In this document: in pieces, positions 9,901 to 19,813 of the stretch | How positions within the stretch are numbered: position 1 is the first letter of the stretch | Layout: every line of letters begins with the position of its first letter | Assembly: GCA_003260075.1 (NCBI GenBank) | Contig: QLIY01000563.1 | Location: 42,889 to 106,888, forward strand | Origin: Phallusia mammillata | Taxonomy: Eukaryota; Chordata; Ascidiacea; Phlebobranchia; Ascidiidae | Length of the DNA: 64,000 nt | Direction of reading: 5' to 3' | The notes under the pieces: model-generated | The model's input: the letters and a program-made list of their open reading frames with translations, nothing else | Databases searched by the model: none | What the model was told of the DNA's origin: nothing | Position numbers and translations under genes: made by a program

Positions 9901-12124
9901 CTTTTGCTGACTTGGCGTCATTCTTGTCACGTTTCCTGTCGGTCAACTTTGCAAACGACATTGCAAACAATAGCACACAACTGTTGCTAAATAGCAAAGA
10001 TTAAACATACACTCGTTGTGGGGCCAAAACAGTTCTTAAAACTACATTGTCCTCAAAAAACGAAACCAGGTGTGTTAGCTTTGGTAAGCATCACAAAACA
10101 ATCATGAATAAACAGCGTCAAGACGTTTGCTCCCTCACGTTTTGGGTATAATCATCCAAGTTGGATAATTGACTGCAATTCGTGATTAAAGATACCGATA
10201 CTGATAGCTATACTAGTTGCAATTCTCGCACAGCCAGCAACTGTAACCAGTTTTGCTTTAAACAATGGCTCTTTCCGCTACCATTATCACGCAACAATGT
10301 GGTAACAAGACAGCTGCTTTTAAACAATCACACCTCAATATTCCTGCCGCTTAAAGTTTGATTTGCGGAAATGGTCAGTCCGATTGCTGCAAGCTACTTG
10401 CTGTGCAGTGGTCCGTAACGATGTATGTGTACTGGTGCGTGGCGCTTTTTCGACTTTTTTAGGGTGGACTTTGATCGAAGTTTCGTACTTCCTTTTTGAA
10501 ATACCTAACTTCAGGCCATTTCGGTCTTTTCTACATTTTTAAAACGCATGTCGCCCACAAATATATTCGGTTTTATTGTATGGTTGTAGAGCAGTACCGC
10601 CTACCTAATTCTATAAAACCTCTGATGATGCACACCGCTACCTATATTGAGAAGTCGTCCTTTAGCTAGCTGTGAAAAATGCGTTGTTGCCAATACACAA
10701 AAACTACCTTTTGTAACCTTTGTCAAATATTACGATTTCCTGCATCTGTTTTGTTAACACCCACACGCCAATTAATCTTTGTGCCTAAATAAATCAAACC
10801 TTCAATCATTTTTGCCGTTCTAGTTTGCACGTCTTGTTTTATTTGTACTTTAGAAACATTGGTTTAGTTCAGGGGTCGCAAATCTGTACTACTAAAAGAG
10901 CCACTCGGACCACTTTGACATAGTAAAAAAACACTGAGAGCCAAAAAGCCGTTTGAAAATTTGAAATGAAATGCCACTGCAAAACGCTTTTTTGTCTCAT
11001 GACCAGTGTTTTTTAAGGTGTTCTGGGGGACCGAAACGGTATTTTTTTGTATTTAAATGAAACACTTGCGGTCTCTTAAAACTGCTTAGCGGTCACCCAA
11101 ACCAAACCTTAAAAAAAACCTGCTCATGACACTCGACTTTTTGTTGTTACCTAGAATCTTAATGCATATTAGACACACTGGTAAACCAGTCTCGTCAGCA
11201 GAGAAAGCTTTTTTTTCTCTTAATTTCTCTCCCCACGTAGCGTTGAATGTTCTGTTTTCGCTGTTTTTTTAAATCTATTCTATTGTTTAACACGTTTGTT
11301 ATGTTACTATTAACTAACAGCTTTCGTTGCGCGCGCGCACACACTGCGAACAAAAAACAGTATTGTCTCATATTGCGTGTTAACCTGCGCGCCGCCAATT
11401 TACCTTTTATACAGAGATGGGGTTGCAGGTAACTACAACAAGTACAATCATGCTGCAATTTTCATGTTTGACTTTTGTNTGTTTAACACGTTTGTTATGT
11501 TACTATTAACAAACAGCTTTCGTTGCGCGCGCGCACACACTGCGAACAAAAAACAGTATCGTCTCATATTGCGTGTTAACCTGCGCGCCGCCAATTTACC
11601 TTTTATACAGAGATGGGGTTGCAGGTAACTACAACAAGTACAATCATGCTGCAATTTTCATGTTTGACTTTTGTGTTCGACATAATCGTCACATAATTTG
11701 GAATGAAATGTACAACATTTAATAAATTCAAAAACTGAGCCGCATCAGAGGGATAAAAAGGCCGCGGGTTGGCGACCCCTGGTTTAGTTGGTTTAACATT
11801 GAAGTCTACAAACTTGTCTAATATGCCGGAAGTGACGTACATCTGCCGTCTTGTGTTTGTCATGTAAACGTGACAATGACTCTGACGTAATTTACTGACC
11901 GCCTTTCTCAAGTTACGTTGTGTGTTAAAACCGGTTTCACGCATAAACCGCTGTTTTGCTTGAAACAATCACTAACTTCGATTACTAACACTCGACTATT
12001 GTTACGTCACGTAGGTGATATTGTGAAGATACACACGCATCGACTGTTGCTTTGTGATGCAACAACTGCCGTCATGGACCAGTGCTTCTGGATACTGGGT
12101 ATTACCCCTGTACATCGAATGTGA
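206..12124 (+). CDS. RARS1: Cytosolic arginyl-tRNA synthetase, C-terminal exons (5' end outside window)
   Basis: Class I aminoacyl-tRNA synthetase that charges tRNA-Arg; in animals it also joins the multi-synthetase complex. Exons read in phase: 206(or 210)-318, 773-906, 1227-1381, 2419-2557, 3015-3154, 3638-3702, 3925-4119 and 12015-12124 (stop 12122-12124), all with GT-AG borders. The translation follows animal ArgRS closely: [33 protein letters not shown], then [10 protein letters not shown] (the degenerate KMSK-loop region of eukaryotic ArgRS), [31 protein letters not shown], and the anticodon-binding DALR domain with [22 protein letters not shown], ending GITPVHRM. The HIGH motif and N-terminal domain must lie upstream. 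The last intron (4120-12014) is unusually long and carries an opposite-strand gene. Part of exon 1227-1381 is repeated at 1570-1636 beyond a poly-C run, which I read as an assembly join. Family identity is very secure; the first acceptor is ambiguous by 4 bases. Confidence 0.95.
1316..1750. repeat. Partial duplicate of an RARS1 exon and its intron across a 10-C run
   Basis: 1316-1490 recurs at 1570-1747 after a C run at 1560-1569. The second copy starts inside the exon ([10 protein letters not shown] region) and continues through the donor into the intron, with a few substitutions. It lacks an acceptor, so it cannot be a spliced exon. Read as overlapping contig ends. Confidence 0.8.
1805..2410. 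repeat. 49-C run plus duplicated intron block
   Basis: C fills 1805-1853. The following sequence 1857-2131 is repeated at 2142-2400 after a 10-C run (2132-2141). The copies differ at many positions, including small indels, as expected for divergent haplotypes. Non-coding intron of RARS1. Confidence 0.75.
4487..5265. repeat. Three poly-C joins with duplicated flanks in the long RARS1 intron
   Basis: 4487-4580 repeats at 4591-4685 around a 10-C run (4581-4590). A 29-C run occupies 4829-4857. 5133-5192 repeats at 5205-5265 around a 10-C run (5195-5204). No coding signal is seen here apart from these; the poly-Gly minus-strand frame at 4781-4975 comes from the C run. Confidence 0.75.
5444..8712 (-). 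CDS. Amidohydrolase-2 family metal hydrolase (fuconolactonase-like), nested in the RARS1 intron
   Basis: TIM-barrel amidohydrolase related to bacterial and animal L-fucono/L-rhamnono-lactonases, which open sugar lactones; the actual substrate is unknown. Exons in transcript order: 8573-8712 (ATG at 8712-8710), 8097-8200, 6720-6991, 6342-6519, then a last exon split over two shards, 5752-5874 and 5444-5652 (stop 5446-5444). All phases agree. Landmarks: [12 protein letters not shown] near residue 10 (metal-binding DxHxH-type motif), [63 protein letters not shown], and [12 protein letters not shown] near the C-terminus, whose Asp is the conserved barrel-end metal or catalytic residue. Expected length is about 290 residues, normal for the family. 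The exon 2 donor reads AG|GCAAGT, a GC-AG intron. Exon 3 contains 30 in-frame glycines from a 90-C run, almost certainly artefactual. A second copy of exons 1-2 lies at 7741-7880 and 7265-7368. Confidence 0.88.
5571..6040. repeat. Shuffled assembly shards in the last amidohydrolase exon
   Basis: Four pieces alternate: exon sequence 5571-5652; C run 5653-5662; 5663-5741, which copies downstream 5961-6040; C run 5742-5751; then 5752-5874, which repeats 5571-5652 and extends it to the exon acceptor. The shards are only about 80 bases long. Only one order gives a continuous exon, so the rearrangement is technical rather than genetic. Confidence 0.8.
6085..6270. repeat. SINE-tail repeat with inverted partner
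   Basis: The segment around 6135-6175 (catagtacgccagggctatt and gaaggcgttataccgaatca) appears inverted at about 6236-6267 (gacgccttcaataagcctgg). The same module occurs at 21050-21135 and 26870-26930, next to tRNA-like heads, so it is the body or tail of a tRNA-derived SINE family. This copy has no tRNA head of its own. Confidence 0.6.
6861..6951. other. Poly-C tract (90-91 C) inside a coding exon, probable gap filler
   Basis: An unbroken run of C lies between the codons for TSSDLE and QLREF of the minus-strand amidohydrolase. Read on the minus strand it is exactly 30 glycine codons and preserves the frame. Related proteins have no such insert at this position (family knowledge). Its equivalence to the roughly 10-C runs at other joins makes it a likely filled gap, possibly of estimated size. 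Confidence 0.8.
7033..7242. mobile_element. Fold-back MITE with 9-bp target duplication (Mutator-like)
   Basis: Two arms of about 100 bases (7033-7131 and 7152-7242) are inverted copies of each other around a short loop and could fold into a near-perfect hairpin. Ends read GGTAGAGC and GTTCTACC. The flanks carry the identical 9-base direct repeat AATAATATA at 7024-7032 and 7243-7251, a length typical of Mutator-like insertion. It lies in an intron of the amidohydrolase gene. An element with similar ends (GTAGAGCTGCTAACA and GTTAATAGCTCTACC) lies at about 29200-29812. Confidence 0.75.
7193..8850. repeat. About 0.82-kb direct duplication carrying exons 1-2 of the amidohydrolase, joined by poly-C
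   Basis: 7193-8012 and 8024-8850 are nearly identical at a constant offset of 832 bases and are separated by a run of C at 8013-8023. Both copies hold exon 1 (7741-7880 and 8573-8712) and exon 2 (7265-7368 and 8097-8200), with the same GC donor. A few substitutions appear only near the far end (for example gacgcacc against gacacacc). Copy order (exon 2, exon 1, exon 2, exon 1 on the plus strand) makes a functional tandem unlikely. I interpret it as two haplotypes of one locus left unmerged. Confidence 0.85.
8860..10860. other. Non-coding part of the long RARS1 intron
   Basis: I see no exon with family resemblance here. Small frames at 9076-9300 and 9471-9662 have no splice context or recognisable motif. 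Composition is slightly CAA/TTG-rich between 9450 and 10350. No terminal repeats were found. Confidence 0.5.
10870..11781. mobile_element. Non-autonomous hAT-type transposon with perfect 8-bp target duplication
   Basis: Terminal inverted repeats CAGGGGTCGC and GCGACCCCTG bound the element. The flanks are identical 8-mers, GTTTAGTT, at 10862-10869 and 11782-11789, the signature of hAT insertion. It lies in the long RARS1 intron. The interior is inflated by a duplicated block of about 190 bases (11284-11478 and 11480-11675) joined at a single N at 11479, which looks like an assembly join. No transposase frame is visible. Confidence 0.85.
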
Positions 12125-14136
12125 TTGGTCGACGAAACAGTACATGAGTATGACGTCATAATGTGTTTCATCAACGAAATTGGAGGCATTGTTTTGAACA
12201 GAAGTTTGTTGCACAATAGATGTTTTCCAAATGTTTAGTGGTGTGTTTTTGCTTTGAGACGGACACTTTTTGGAATGTAGATATTGGTAATGACTTAACA
12301 GGCGATATTCTATTAACTTATGAGCTGTTCCATCAGTAGGCGTTGGTACAAGACAGTTACAAATTCAAAATGCAGCAGATAAACGACATTCTTTGTCAAA
12401 TCTTTTATATGAAGAAAAAGCGTTCACTTATTCCTAAATTAAAAAGCTCTTATAGCCTCAATGGACGCAGATTTTTGAACATATGTTGTCACTGTAGTAA
12501 ATGCTGTTGTTTGTGGTCTAAAGTAAAGCACACAGTTTCCGAGATTAATTAGGTATAAACAGAACGAGAGGAAATTTCACGTACAAGTTTGGCATAAAAG
12601 TGAAAATGAAGCGACAAGCTGGCTTTAAACTAACTTTTAAAATTGGTTTAGTATGGAATTGAATAACGTATGAGTCATGACGTAAATATATTTTGTGTTG
12701 TTTTTCTACTTCTTGGTCAAGGCAATAAAGTAACTATGGAGATAAAAACATTTCCTTTCAAAGGTCTTAATCCGACATAAACCGTCCAAATGCATTACGG
12801 CTTGGAGCGGGTCAAATCACTGTCTCTTTTCAAGCAGTTCTTTTTTAAAGCAACTTTTATCTATTCACATTGGGCTATTTTCAACTTGCGTATTGTGGAG
12901 GGTTTACTTTTTTAGCTTGTGGTTTTCGTGCGCAGAAAGTTAAACACAATGAGTGGCATACCTGTATCTTCCTGACAACAGCACACAAAACTGGTTGCCA
13001 CGTTTGTGTCTGTAGTACAGCGGGTTAAACGAACCCTGTTTATTGTAAAGATAGCTCAGCTAAGTGAGGTTCACCAAAATCAAGTTAATAGTTAGAGTTT
13101 GTATTAAGCGTAGTAGTAACCAGTTACGACAAATGACTGTTGACAATTACAAAGGATATTTATCTTTTTTCCCACTCTAGACAAAAAATCAGTAATTCAT
13201 TGTCGAGTTGAAAAACATGCTTGAGGCAAAGTTAAACCCTAAACAGAACTAAAATGAGGACGAAACACAACTATTTTTGCAATAATTGCCAGGTAGAAAA
13301 TGTTATGTTTTCATGTCAAACGCGTAGTGTACGACTTCGAGTGACGTCATAAATGATTCGGTTGATTCGCCCGAATTTATTCGGCAAAACCGCCGAATAT
13401 TCGGTTTCGTCCGAATCGAAATATCGCCCATTCGGTACATCACTAGTTTAGACAGACTAGATTAAATACTTGAAACCCGTTCCTTAAATACAGATGCCTC
13501 GAGTAGCCTAGTATCGCTATGTTAAATATCTAATAGCCTACCTACTTAATTTGTTTCATTGCTCAAAACGGTTTTTGCTTCGAGCTTCAGTACCTAGTTT
13601 CTTATGCTTATCGTTCATTGCTTACTAATGGCTAAGTAAATAGGGTAAAAAATGGCCTTACATCCCCCCCCCCCCTCGAGTAGCCTAGTATCGCTATGTT
13701 AAATATCTAATAGCCTACCTACGTGATTTGTATCATTGCTCAAAACGGTTTTTGCTTCGAGCTTCAGTACATAGTTTCTTATGCTTATCGTTCATTGCTT
13801 ACTAATGGCTAAGTAAATAGGATGGCCTTACATGAAAATTTAATTAAACGAAGTACTTTTGATCTGCCCCTTCGGTCAATAATCAGTCTAATCGCGCCAT
13901 AGCTTATCATTAATACTAAAAACAATACTGAAAACCGCTATTGTGAACTGATGGTTTAGTACTGGTTTGGCTGTGAATTCCTCTCATAATTTTGTCTGCG
14001 AAGTTGCCGCAGGTTTTATGAGACATTTTCAGAGGTTTATGACCCAATAAAGGTTAAAAGACGCTGCCTTACCATGACTCAGCACTTGTCTGGAGTCGAA
14101 AACACGTAGCAGCAATTCAAACACCTCAACAAAAAT
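12125..14136. other. Intergenic region RARS1 to MS4A-like gene
   Basis: No gene recognised. It contains a possible RARS1 polyadenylation signal AATAAA at 12724-12729, a repeat of the ccgaatattcgg type at about 13350-13445 ending cggtacatcactag, and a duplicated block 13497-13660 / 13676-13835 around a C run at 13664-13675. Confidence 0.55.
13350..13446. mobile_element. Short repeat rich in CCGAAT/ATTCGG, transposon remnant
   Basis: A stretch of alternating attcgg and ccgaat motifs ends cattcggtacatcactag. The same terminal string occurs in the PITRM1 intron at about 25629-25740 (starts gatgtaccgaatattcgg, ends cggtacatcactag). The two ends there are inverted, so this is a MITE-like family. 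Class assignment (hAT-like) is a guess. Confidence 0.55.
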
Positions 14137-17100
14137 ATGGACCCGTGTGTACCAGAGCAGGAACTACAAGTTCGGACGCTTGCTTTTGAATCGATGGAAG
14201 ATATCCCTTCAACCTCTGGCATACAAACCACGAAAAAACTAATCAAGGTTCAACCAACAGCAGCAGTTGATAATGAAGTCTCAGCGGACTCTACAGAAAA
14301 CGAAATAAACACTGCTAAATCTTCAGAAGAAACAACAGAAGGAGATTCGCCTTCTACAGTCGAAAGTGAGGCTGAAACTAGTTGTAGGGAGTCCAGAGAA
14401 CAACAGATATCCGTTCGGGACGCTAGTGATGATGTTGATGATTGTCAGGAGGATGAAGATGAAGTTGATCGAGAGGTGGATAGAGAGCAAGAACGATATG
14501 AGCAATCTTCAAGGAGGAATGACGGCCGAAGAAACCGCGCGCGAAGGTATCATTTAGCAGAAACTTTGGAGCTCGACAGCGGGATCAGATAAAAATGAAA
14601 CAAACAGACAAATTCGTTGATGAATATAGTGTTGTTTCGATTCATGTTTCATAAACTTTCCTTTTTTTAAATCGGCAGTTATATTCAACTTATCCAATGT
14701 TTTGATGTTTCGTTGGGGATTTAAGATTATGTTGGGTAGCTGACATTACCCTGATAAAGACGCCGAAACGTCGGATGAGCAGTATATAATTGCCTGTTGA
14801 CTATAAAAAGAGAAGTTTATGAAACGCATTGATGAGTAGAGGTGCCACCCACCTAGTTTGTGTGTCTTAAAAATGTTGTTCATATTTCACATGATATTGC
14901 AACAACTTCACTGATTTACAGGCGTAATCGGCGGGACGTTCGTCCGTCCAGAGCACAACTTAATTTGCAAGACGCCAACATCAACCTCGAAGGTATCACT
15001 CCGCCACCGCCGGCACTAGTGAGCACCACGATTCCTAGCAATCAGTATTTCAGGTCCAAGTACGCTGGCAACGTAAGTAGAATAAAAGATCTGCTTTTTA
15101 AGCCCATGTTTGAGAAATACAACGACCATGCGTCGGAGAAGCAACTAAAGTGGAATCAATTGAGCTAAAAAAAGTTTTTGTTTTTGCAAAATTGCTATTT
15201 TTTAAGACGCTTATTTGTCTATCAGGGTTCCTTTAAATGTACGTTTTCCCTAAAAGTTAAGAAAAATGTCTGTTAGTGTTTTATTGTTTTTATTGATATG
15301 ACGATTTTACAAATCGTTTCCAAAAATAATTTTAGGAAAATATAAAAGAATGTTAAGATTTCATTCTTTACAAAAGCATCAGACCAACAGTTCAGGTTTG
15401 AACTGAAGTGGTTCATATTCTAAAGTCAAGAATTTGACATTGGAATAGTTTCTTCGTTTGTTTGTTTTTTATTGCCTAAAAAAGTGAAAAATGTAATTTT
15501 GTTTAAGCTTGCCGCTGTCCAGTTGACTTGCGGAATCGCTCTACTTGTTTGTGGCTTCGGGATTAGTGAAGGAGTTCAAGGAAGCCATCTCCCATTTTAC
15601 TTCAGTACCATGATGCCTTTGTGGGTGGGAGCTATTGTAAGTACAAAGTCTAGAACGCTAAAATGTAAATTCCACTTTTCGGGTAAGGTCTGAGTTTTAA
15701 ATGGTAAATATCGCGCGATAATGAGAAAAGCTCTGAAAGGCAAAGTCCAACGACAGAATCATAAAACGACCACTTCTTATAACTGGTAGGTTTTAGTAAA
15801 GTAAACAAACGAGTTTCTTCTGAGACAAAATTACTTAAAAATTACCAAGTTTTAAAAACATTTAATGGCAAGAAAGTGTTTTACCTTCGTAACCTCTTGG
15901 TATAAGCTTGCCCAAAATTAACCTAAACATTCATCTGAATCTAAACGCTTTTAGAAACTGAAACTTACTATACACACAAATCAAACCATATATGACGGAA
16001 ATTTCTATTTAAATAAAATACACGGTGCTGTTAAGGTGGAATATATACATAAACTTATCTCAAAAAAGGACGAATTACTTGTTATTTTTCATGAACTGAA
16101 ATCAATAGACATAAGGTTCATTATAGTCTTTTCCACCAATCAACGAGCTCGTTGATTCTATTTTTAAGTGTCGTATAAGACAGAATACATAAAAGTGCTT
16201 GTAATGTACAGGTCCTCGCGTTGTTATTTATTTGTCAGTTTTGTTTGATAAACAGGAGAGTAAATACAAAAGGGTTGTCGAGTATTGATGAATAAATAGA
16301 TTAATTAGTTGCCCGGGTAAATACTGTAATTACGTCACTTTTTTGTTTGATTCACAGTACATGTTGACAGCTATCAGTGGAACCGCTGCCGTAAACAACA
16401 AGCGAAAAATTGCGGTAAGTTACCTATATGTAGCCGATTTAGCGAATTTTACATTTGCGATATAACTGTGTGAAACCCATGAATACGATTGGTTTGTTAA
16501 ATGAAATTATTTTTGGCAATAAGTCACTTTAATGACCCATGTCGCTTTATGGGATCTCTTGTGTCCTATCTTTCTTTGTAGGTCCAAATGCTAACTTTGC
16601 GTATAGATTTTGCTTAACTACGGAGTAGCTATAACCGTTTTTATTTCAAATTTAGGAAATTTCTTTTCTAACACACCTTTACCTATTGTCGATTAGACAA
16701 CTTGATAGCATAAATGCGCTTTTAAATGGCTATAACCAAGCAAATACTTCACAACCCACTTTTATTTGTAGATCGCCTTCTACATGGTCTTTGCCATAAT
16801 CTCTCTCTGTTTATCCGTTCTCCTCTGCGCTTTCATACTACCTGACGTCACCAGTTACGAAACCGACGCTTGTTTTACACCTGATGACGTAGATTATAAC
16901 GTCACCACCGCAGCTTCGACCGAAGACGATCAAATGAAGTGCAATGAAGCGGTACGGTCGTTTTAAGGCTACTTGCCCCTGTAGCAGCTTAAATCATGTT
17001 TAAACTTTATACGTTGGACAAACAAATTCAGTATAGTAGAGAGCCAAACTGAAATAGAATAGAAATATGATAAATTAACTAATTTCGGAGTACTTGTTTT

Positions 17101-18446
17101 AAATCAAATCTTAACAACATATATTGTACAAGTATAACAGGCTTTGCTTTGTACAGAAACTGCTGACTGTTCTTTCGTACATCACGCTGGGCTTTGGTTT
17201 CATCGATGCGCTGTCGTCTTTTGCCATTTGTGTGGTTTGTGCACGTGCTCTATGCAGTGTGTGCGCTAAACCAGCATTCCGAATTGTGCAGGTGAAGGCA
17301 CTTGTTTTAGTCTCAGCGGTCCATGCACAGCAGGAGTGGCCAAATGCGGCCCTTGATTAAATGTTGTGCGGCCCACAGAGATGCTTGGATTTCAAATGTA
17401 CTAGCAAACGAGTCCAACTATTATATATTTTTAAGCAGATTAATACGCCCGATGCTATTTTTCTGCGTCCTGGCAATTTTTGGCTAGAATCAAATGCTAA
17501 TTTTATTCGTAGTTAAGCATATTTGGTAAGCAACAAATAAAAATCACCTTGTGCAATACACAGGTGCGGCCGCAATGTAATTTTGGCAATTGCATTTAGC
17601 CTCACAGTAACAAAGGTTGCCCACCCCTGATGTACAGTTTCTTGAAAAAATTGTGATTATTTCAACAGGAAGCCCCAGTATTTTTCCGGGTGGGGCGCAG
17701 TGGCGAAATGGAAGCCAATATTTTTACGGGAGCGTCGACGCGGCCAGTGGTGGTTTCGTTACCTAGATACGATGAAGTAGTTGGTGGTAAGGCGTAATGA
17801 ATGTCCCGGCTCCTTCATTTACTTGACGAAGTTCACTAAGGTCCATGAACAATAAAGGCTGTTTAGGCATTTTCGTGTTAATTTTAGGTACAATGGCCAT
17901 TTTAAACCTTTTATTCAGAACTTGCATTTGANATTTTGACGGGAGCGTCGACGCGGCCAGTGGTGGTTTCGTTACCTAGATACGATGAAGTAGTTGGTGG
18001 TAAGGCGTAATGAATGTCCCGGCTCCTTCATTTACTTGACGAAGTTCAGTAAGGTCCATGAACAATAAAGGCTGTTTAGGCATTTTCGTGTTAATTTTAG
18101 GTACAATGGCCATTTTAAACCTTTTATTCAGAACTTGCATTTGAATGCTATTTGAAACATTCGCAGTAATTTGTACTCTTCACGACAGTCAAACGTTTTT
18201 ATAGTCATTTTTAGAGTACAACGTCTAGTAATTCTAACTTGAAGGTTTATTTAAACACTGACATATTCAGGAACAACACATACCAATGTACTTGACAATC
18301 AAGTGCCAGGGAATGCCACGCCTCCAACCCCGCCCCCATCTTACTCATCAATGCGTGACCAAGGCAACCAATCAAATCGACCAACGATCCCAACAATTTC
18401 GTGGGAAGTGGACCATGTCCGTAATAATCGAATCACTTCTTTCTAA
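14137..18446 (+). CDS. MS4A/CD20-like four-pass membrane protein
   Basis: Exons 14137-14546, 14922-15072, 15508-15636, 16358-16414, 16772-16951, 17157-17291, 17669-17786 and 18271-18446 (stop 18444-18446) join in one frame with GT-AG borders, giving about 451 residues. Residues 1-185 are hydrophilic and acidic (Ser/Glu/Asp-rich, DDVDDCQEDEDEVDREVDRE) ending in an Arg-rich stretch. Four hydrophobic segments follow: VQLTCGIALLVCGFGI; PLWVGAIYMLTAISG; FAIISLCLSVLLCAF; and LLTVLSYITLGFGFIDALSS through ICVVC. The AVQ...GI and PLWVGAIY...SG patterns resemble the MS4A (CD20) superfamily. The loop between segments 3 and 4 has cysteines and an NVT glycosylation sequon, implying an extracellular side. 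The C-tail contains PTPPPSY. Function unknown; MS4A members modulate signalling or ion flux. The N-terminus is far longer than in typical MS4A proteins. The family call is moderate, the gene model strong. Confidence 0.75.
14700..14800 (+). other. CTGATAA...CGAAACGTC motif (hammerhead-like core fragment)
   Basis: At 14751-14775 the intron reads ccctgataaagacgccgaaacgtc. The spacing of a CTGATRA block and GAAAC around a short possible stem recalls the hammerhead-ribozyme core found in Penelope-like and retrozyme repeats. The CTGATGA consensus is broken here (CTGATAA), so activity is doubtful. Confidence 0.3.
17331..17629. mobile_element. hAT MITE (CAGGGGTGGGCAACC family) in an MS4A-like intron
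   Basis: Begins caggagtggccaaatgcggccc and ends ggttgcccacccctg; these are inverted terminal repeats. Flanking 8-mers ATGCACAG (17323-17330) and ATGTACAG (17630-17637) match at 7 of 8 positions. The interior (cttggatttcaaatgta, aacgagtcca, gctatttttc) matches the element at 53117-53518, so two members of one family are present. Confidence 0.8.
17719..18145. repeat. Duplicate of MS4A-like exon 7 and its intron, joined at an N
   Basis: The end of exon 7 and its downstream intron (17719-17931) recur at 17933-18145, directly after a single N at 17932. The second copy starts mid-exon without an acceptor. Near-identity plus the N indicates an assembly join rather than an exon duplication. Confidence 0.85.
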
Positions 18447-19813
18447 ATACCTCAAGTAGTTTGTTTAAAATTTGTTTCTGGTTTAAATCGCATTTATATT
18501 TGTTGATTGAAGTAATTAAATATTGCTGATTTGTTGGTAATTTCACGTTTTACTGTTTTATGATAATCGTGATTCAGCGTTTTTTTAATTTCTATGAAAC
18601 ATGATGCAAGAGCTTGAAGCGGGTATTCCCCATGATTACAGAAATTGACAGAATTCAGTTCCACGCGGTTCTGTTTGAAAGTTGTATTTTTTTCGGTTCT
18701 GTTTGAAGTTGGACTAAGCACAATGATTTACATAGTGGTTCTAAACCTTTTTTGTTGTCGGGGCCAAAAGGTAGTTTTTTAAGTGCATAAGGAACCGCAA
18801 AAACGAATAAAAAAGAATGCAGAATAACAGCTAATAACAAGAATTTGAATAACTGCAGAAAGCTTACTGATTCTGACTTATGAAACACAATACAATAAAC
18901 AATTAGCTTTGTACGTAATTATTCTCGGTATTAGATTGATTGGGTTGAATAACGATAGTGTTTAAATATTCTGTATTGTAAACTTATAAAAATAGTAAAT
19001 GCAGAAACATCGATTTCTTTGCTGTTGTGGCTTCCATGGTAAAAATCTTTAGCGACTTTCTGAGGTCTGGTGAGGGCTGCAAAATAAGTAGTTGGAAGCC
19101 ACATGCGGCCCTGAGAGTCACTGATTTACATATTGCTGGCCCTACAAAGCAGTTTTGAAATAAACCCTGAATGTTCCTTCAGTTATGCTACAATGCTTCA
19201 ATGCTATGTTTCTCACAGTTTAATATGGAATCAGATTACATGAATACTCAGCTCAATACTACAAGCTGAACTGTCCAGTTTTTGTATTCGTTTAACACAG
19301 TTGACATTTTGAAAGCGAAGCAGGTTTAACCGTAAAACATGTAATACTGCATTTGTAAACATAAGCATGGATTGACTGGTTTATGGCAACTTCTCCAAAA
19401 CTTTAATACATATGAATGAAACTTTGACACAATATTCTATGATTTAAGTTTTTCAGCATACAAAATTACACATGCCTATTTTACTTTACTTCTGCCACTA
19501 TGGTAATGTTAATGTAGTTAAATTAAAATTGTCATAAGAATGCATATGACCAAAAGTACTGACTTTAATGACTGATTGTTGCGATGTTGCATTTATACAA
19601 ACAAGCCTGGTTTTAAAACATGTAATACTCTGCAAAAGAAAAATTAAGAACAGTAGTAAAACCGGTCATTGTCTGTATTTTATGTGTCCGCTAGTCTTTT
19701 GTTATCAGGAAGTTAAAAATTCTTTTTTTTTTTTATCTTTGACAGATTGTAAGAACATGATCCAGGTTTGTTAAAAAAAGTTGTTAAAAGTTTTGTACTG
19801 CAAAACTAGTACA
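18447..19813. other. Intergenic region MS4A-like gene to PITRM1
   Basis: No exon recognised. Frames at 18494-18888 (minus) and 19568-19774 (plus) lack motifs and splice support. Candidate polyadenylation motifs for the upstream gene exist (AATAAA within aacgaataaaaaag at about 18803). 18735-19130 is bounded by loosely inverted segments (gtggttctaaacc and gagagtcactgattta) that may be an old transposon, but I cannot define its ends. Confidence 0.45.
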
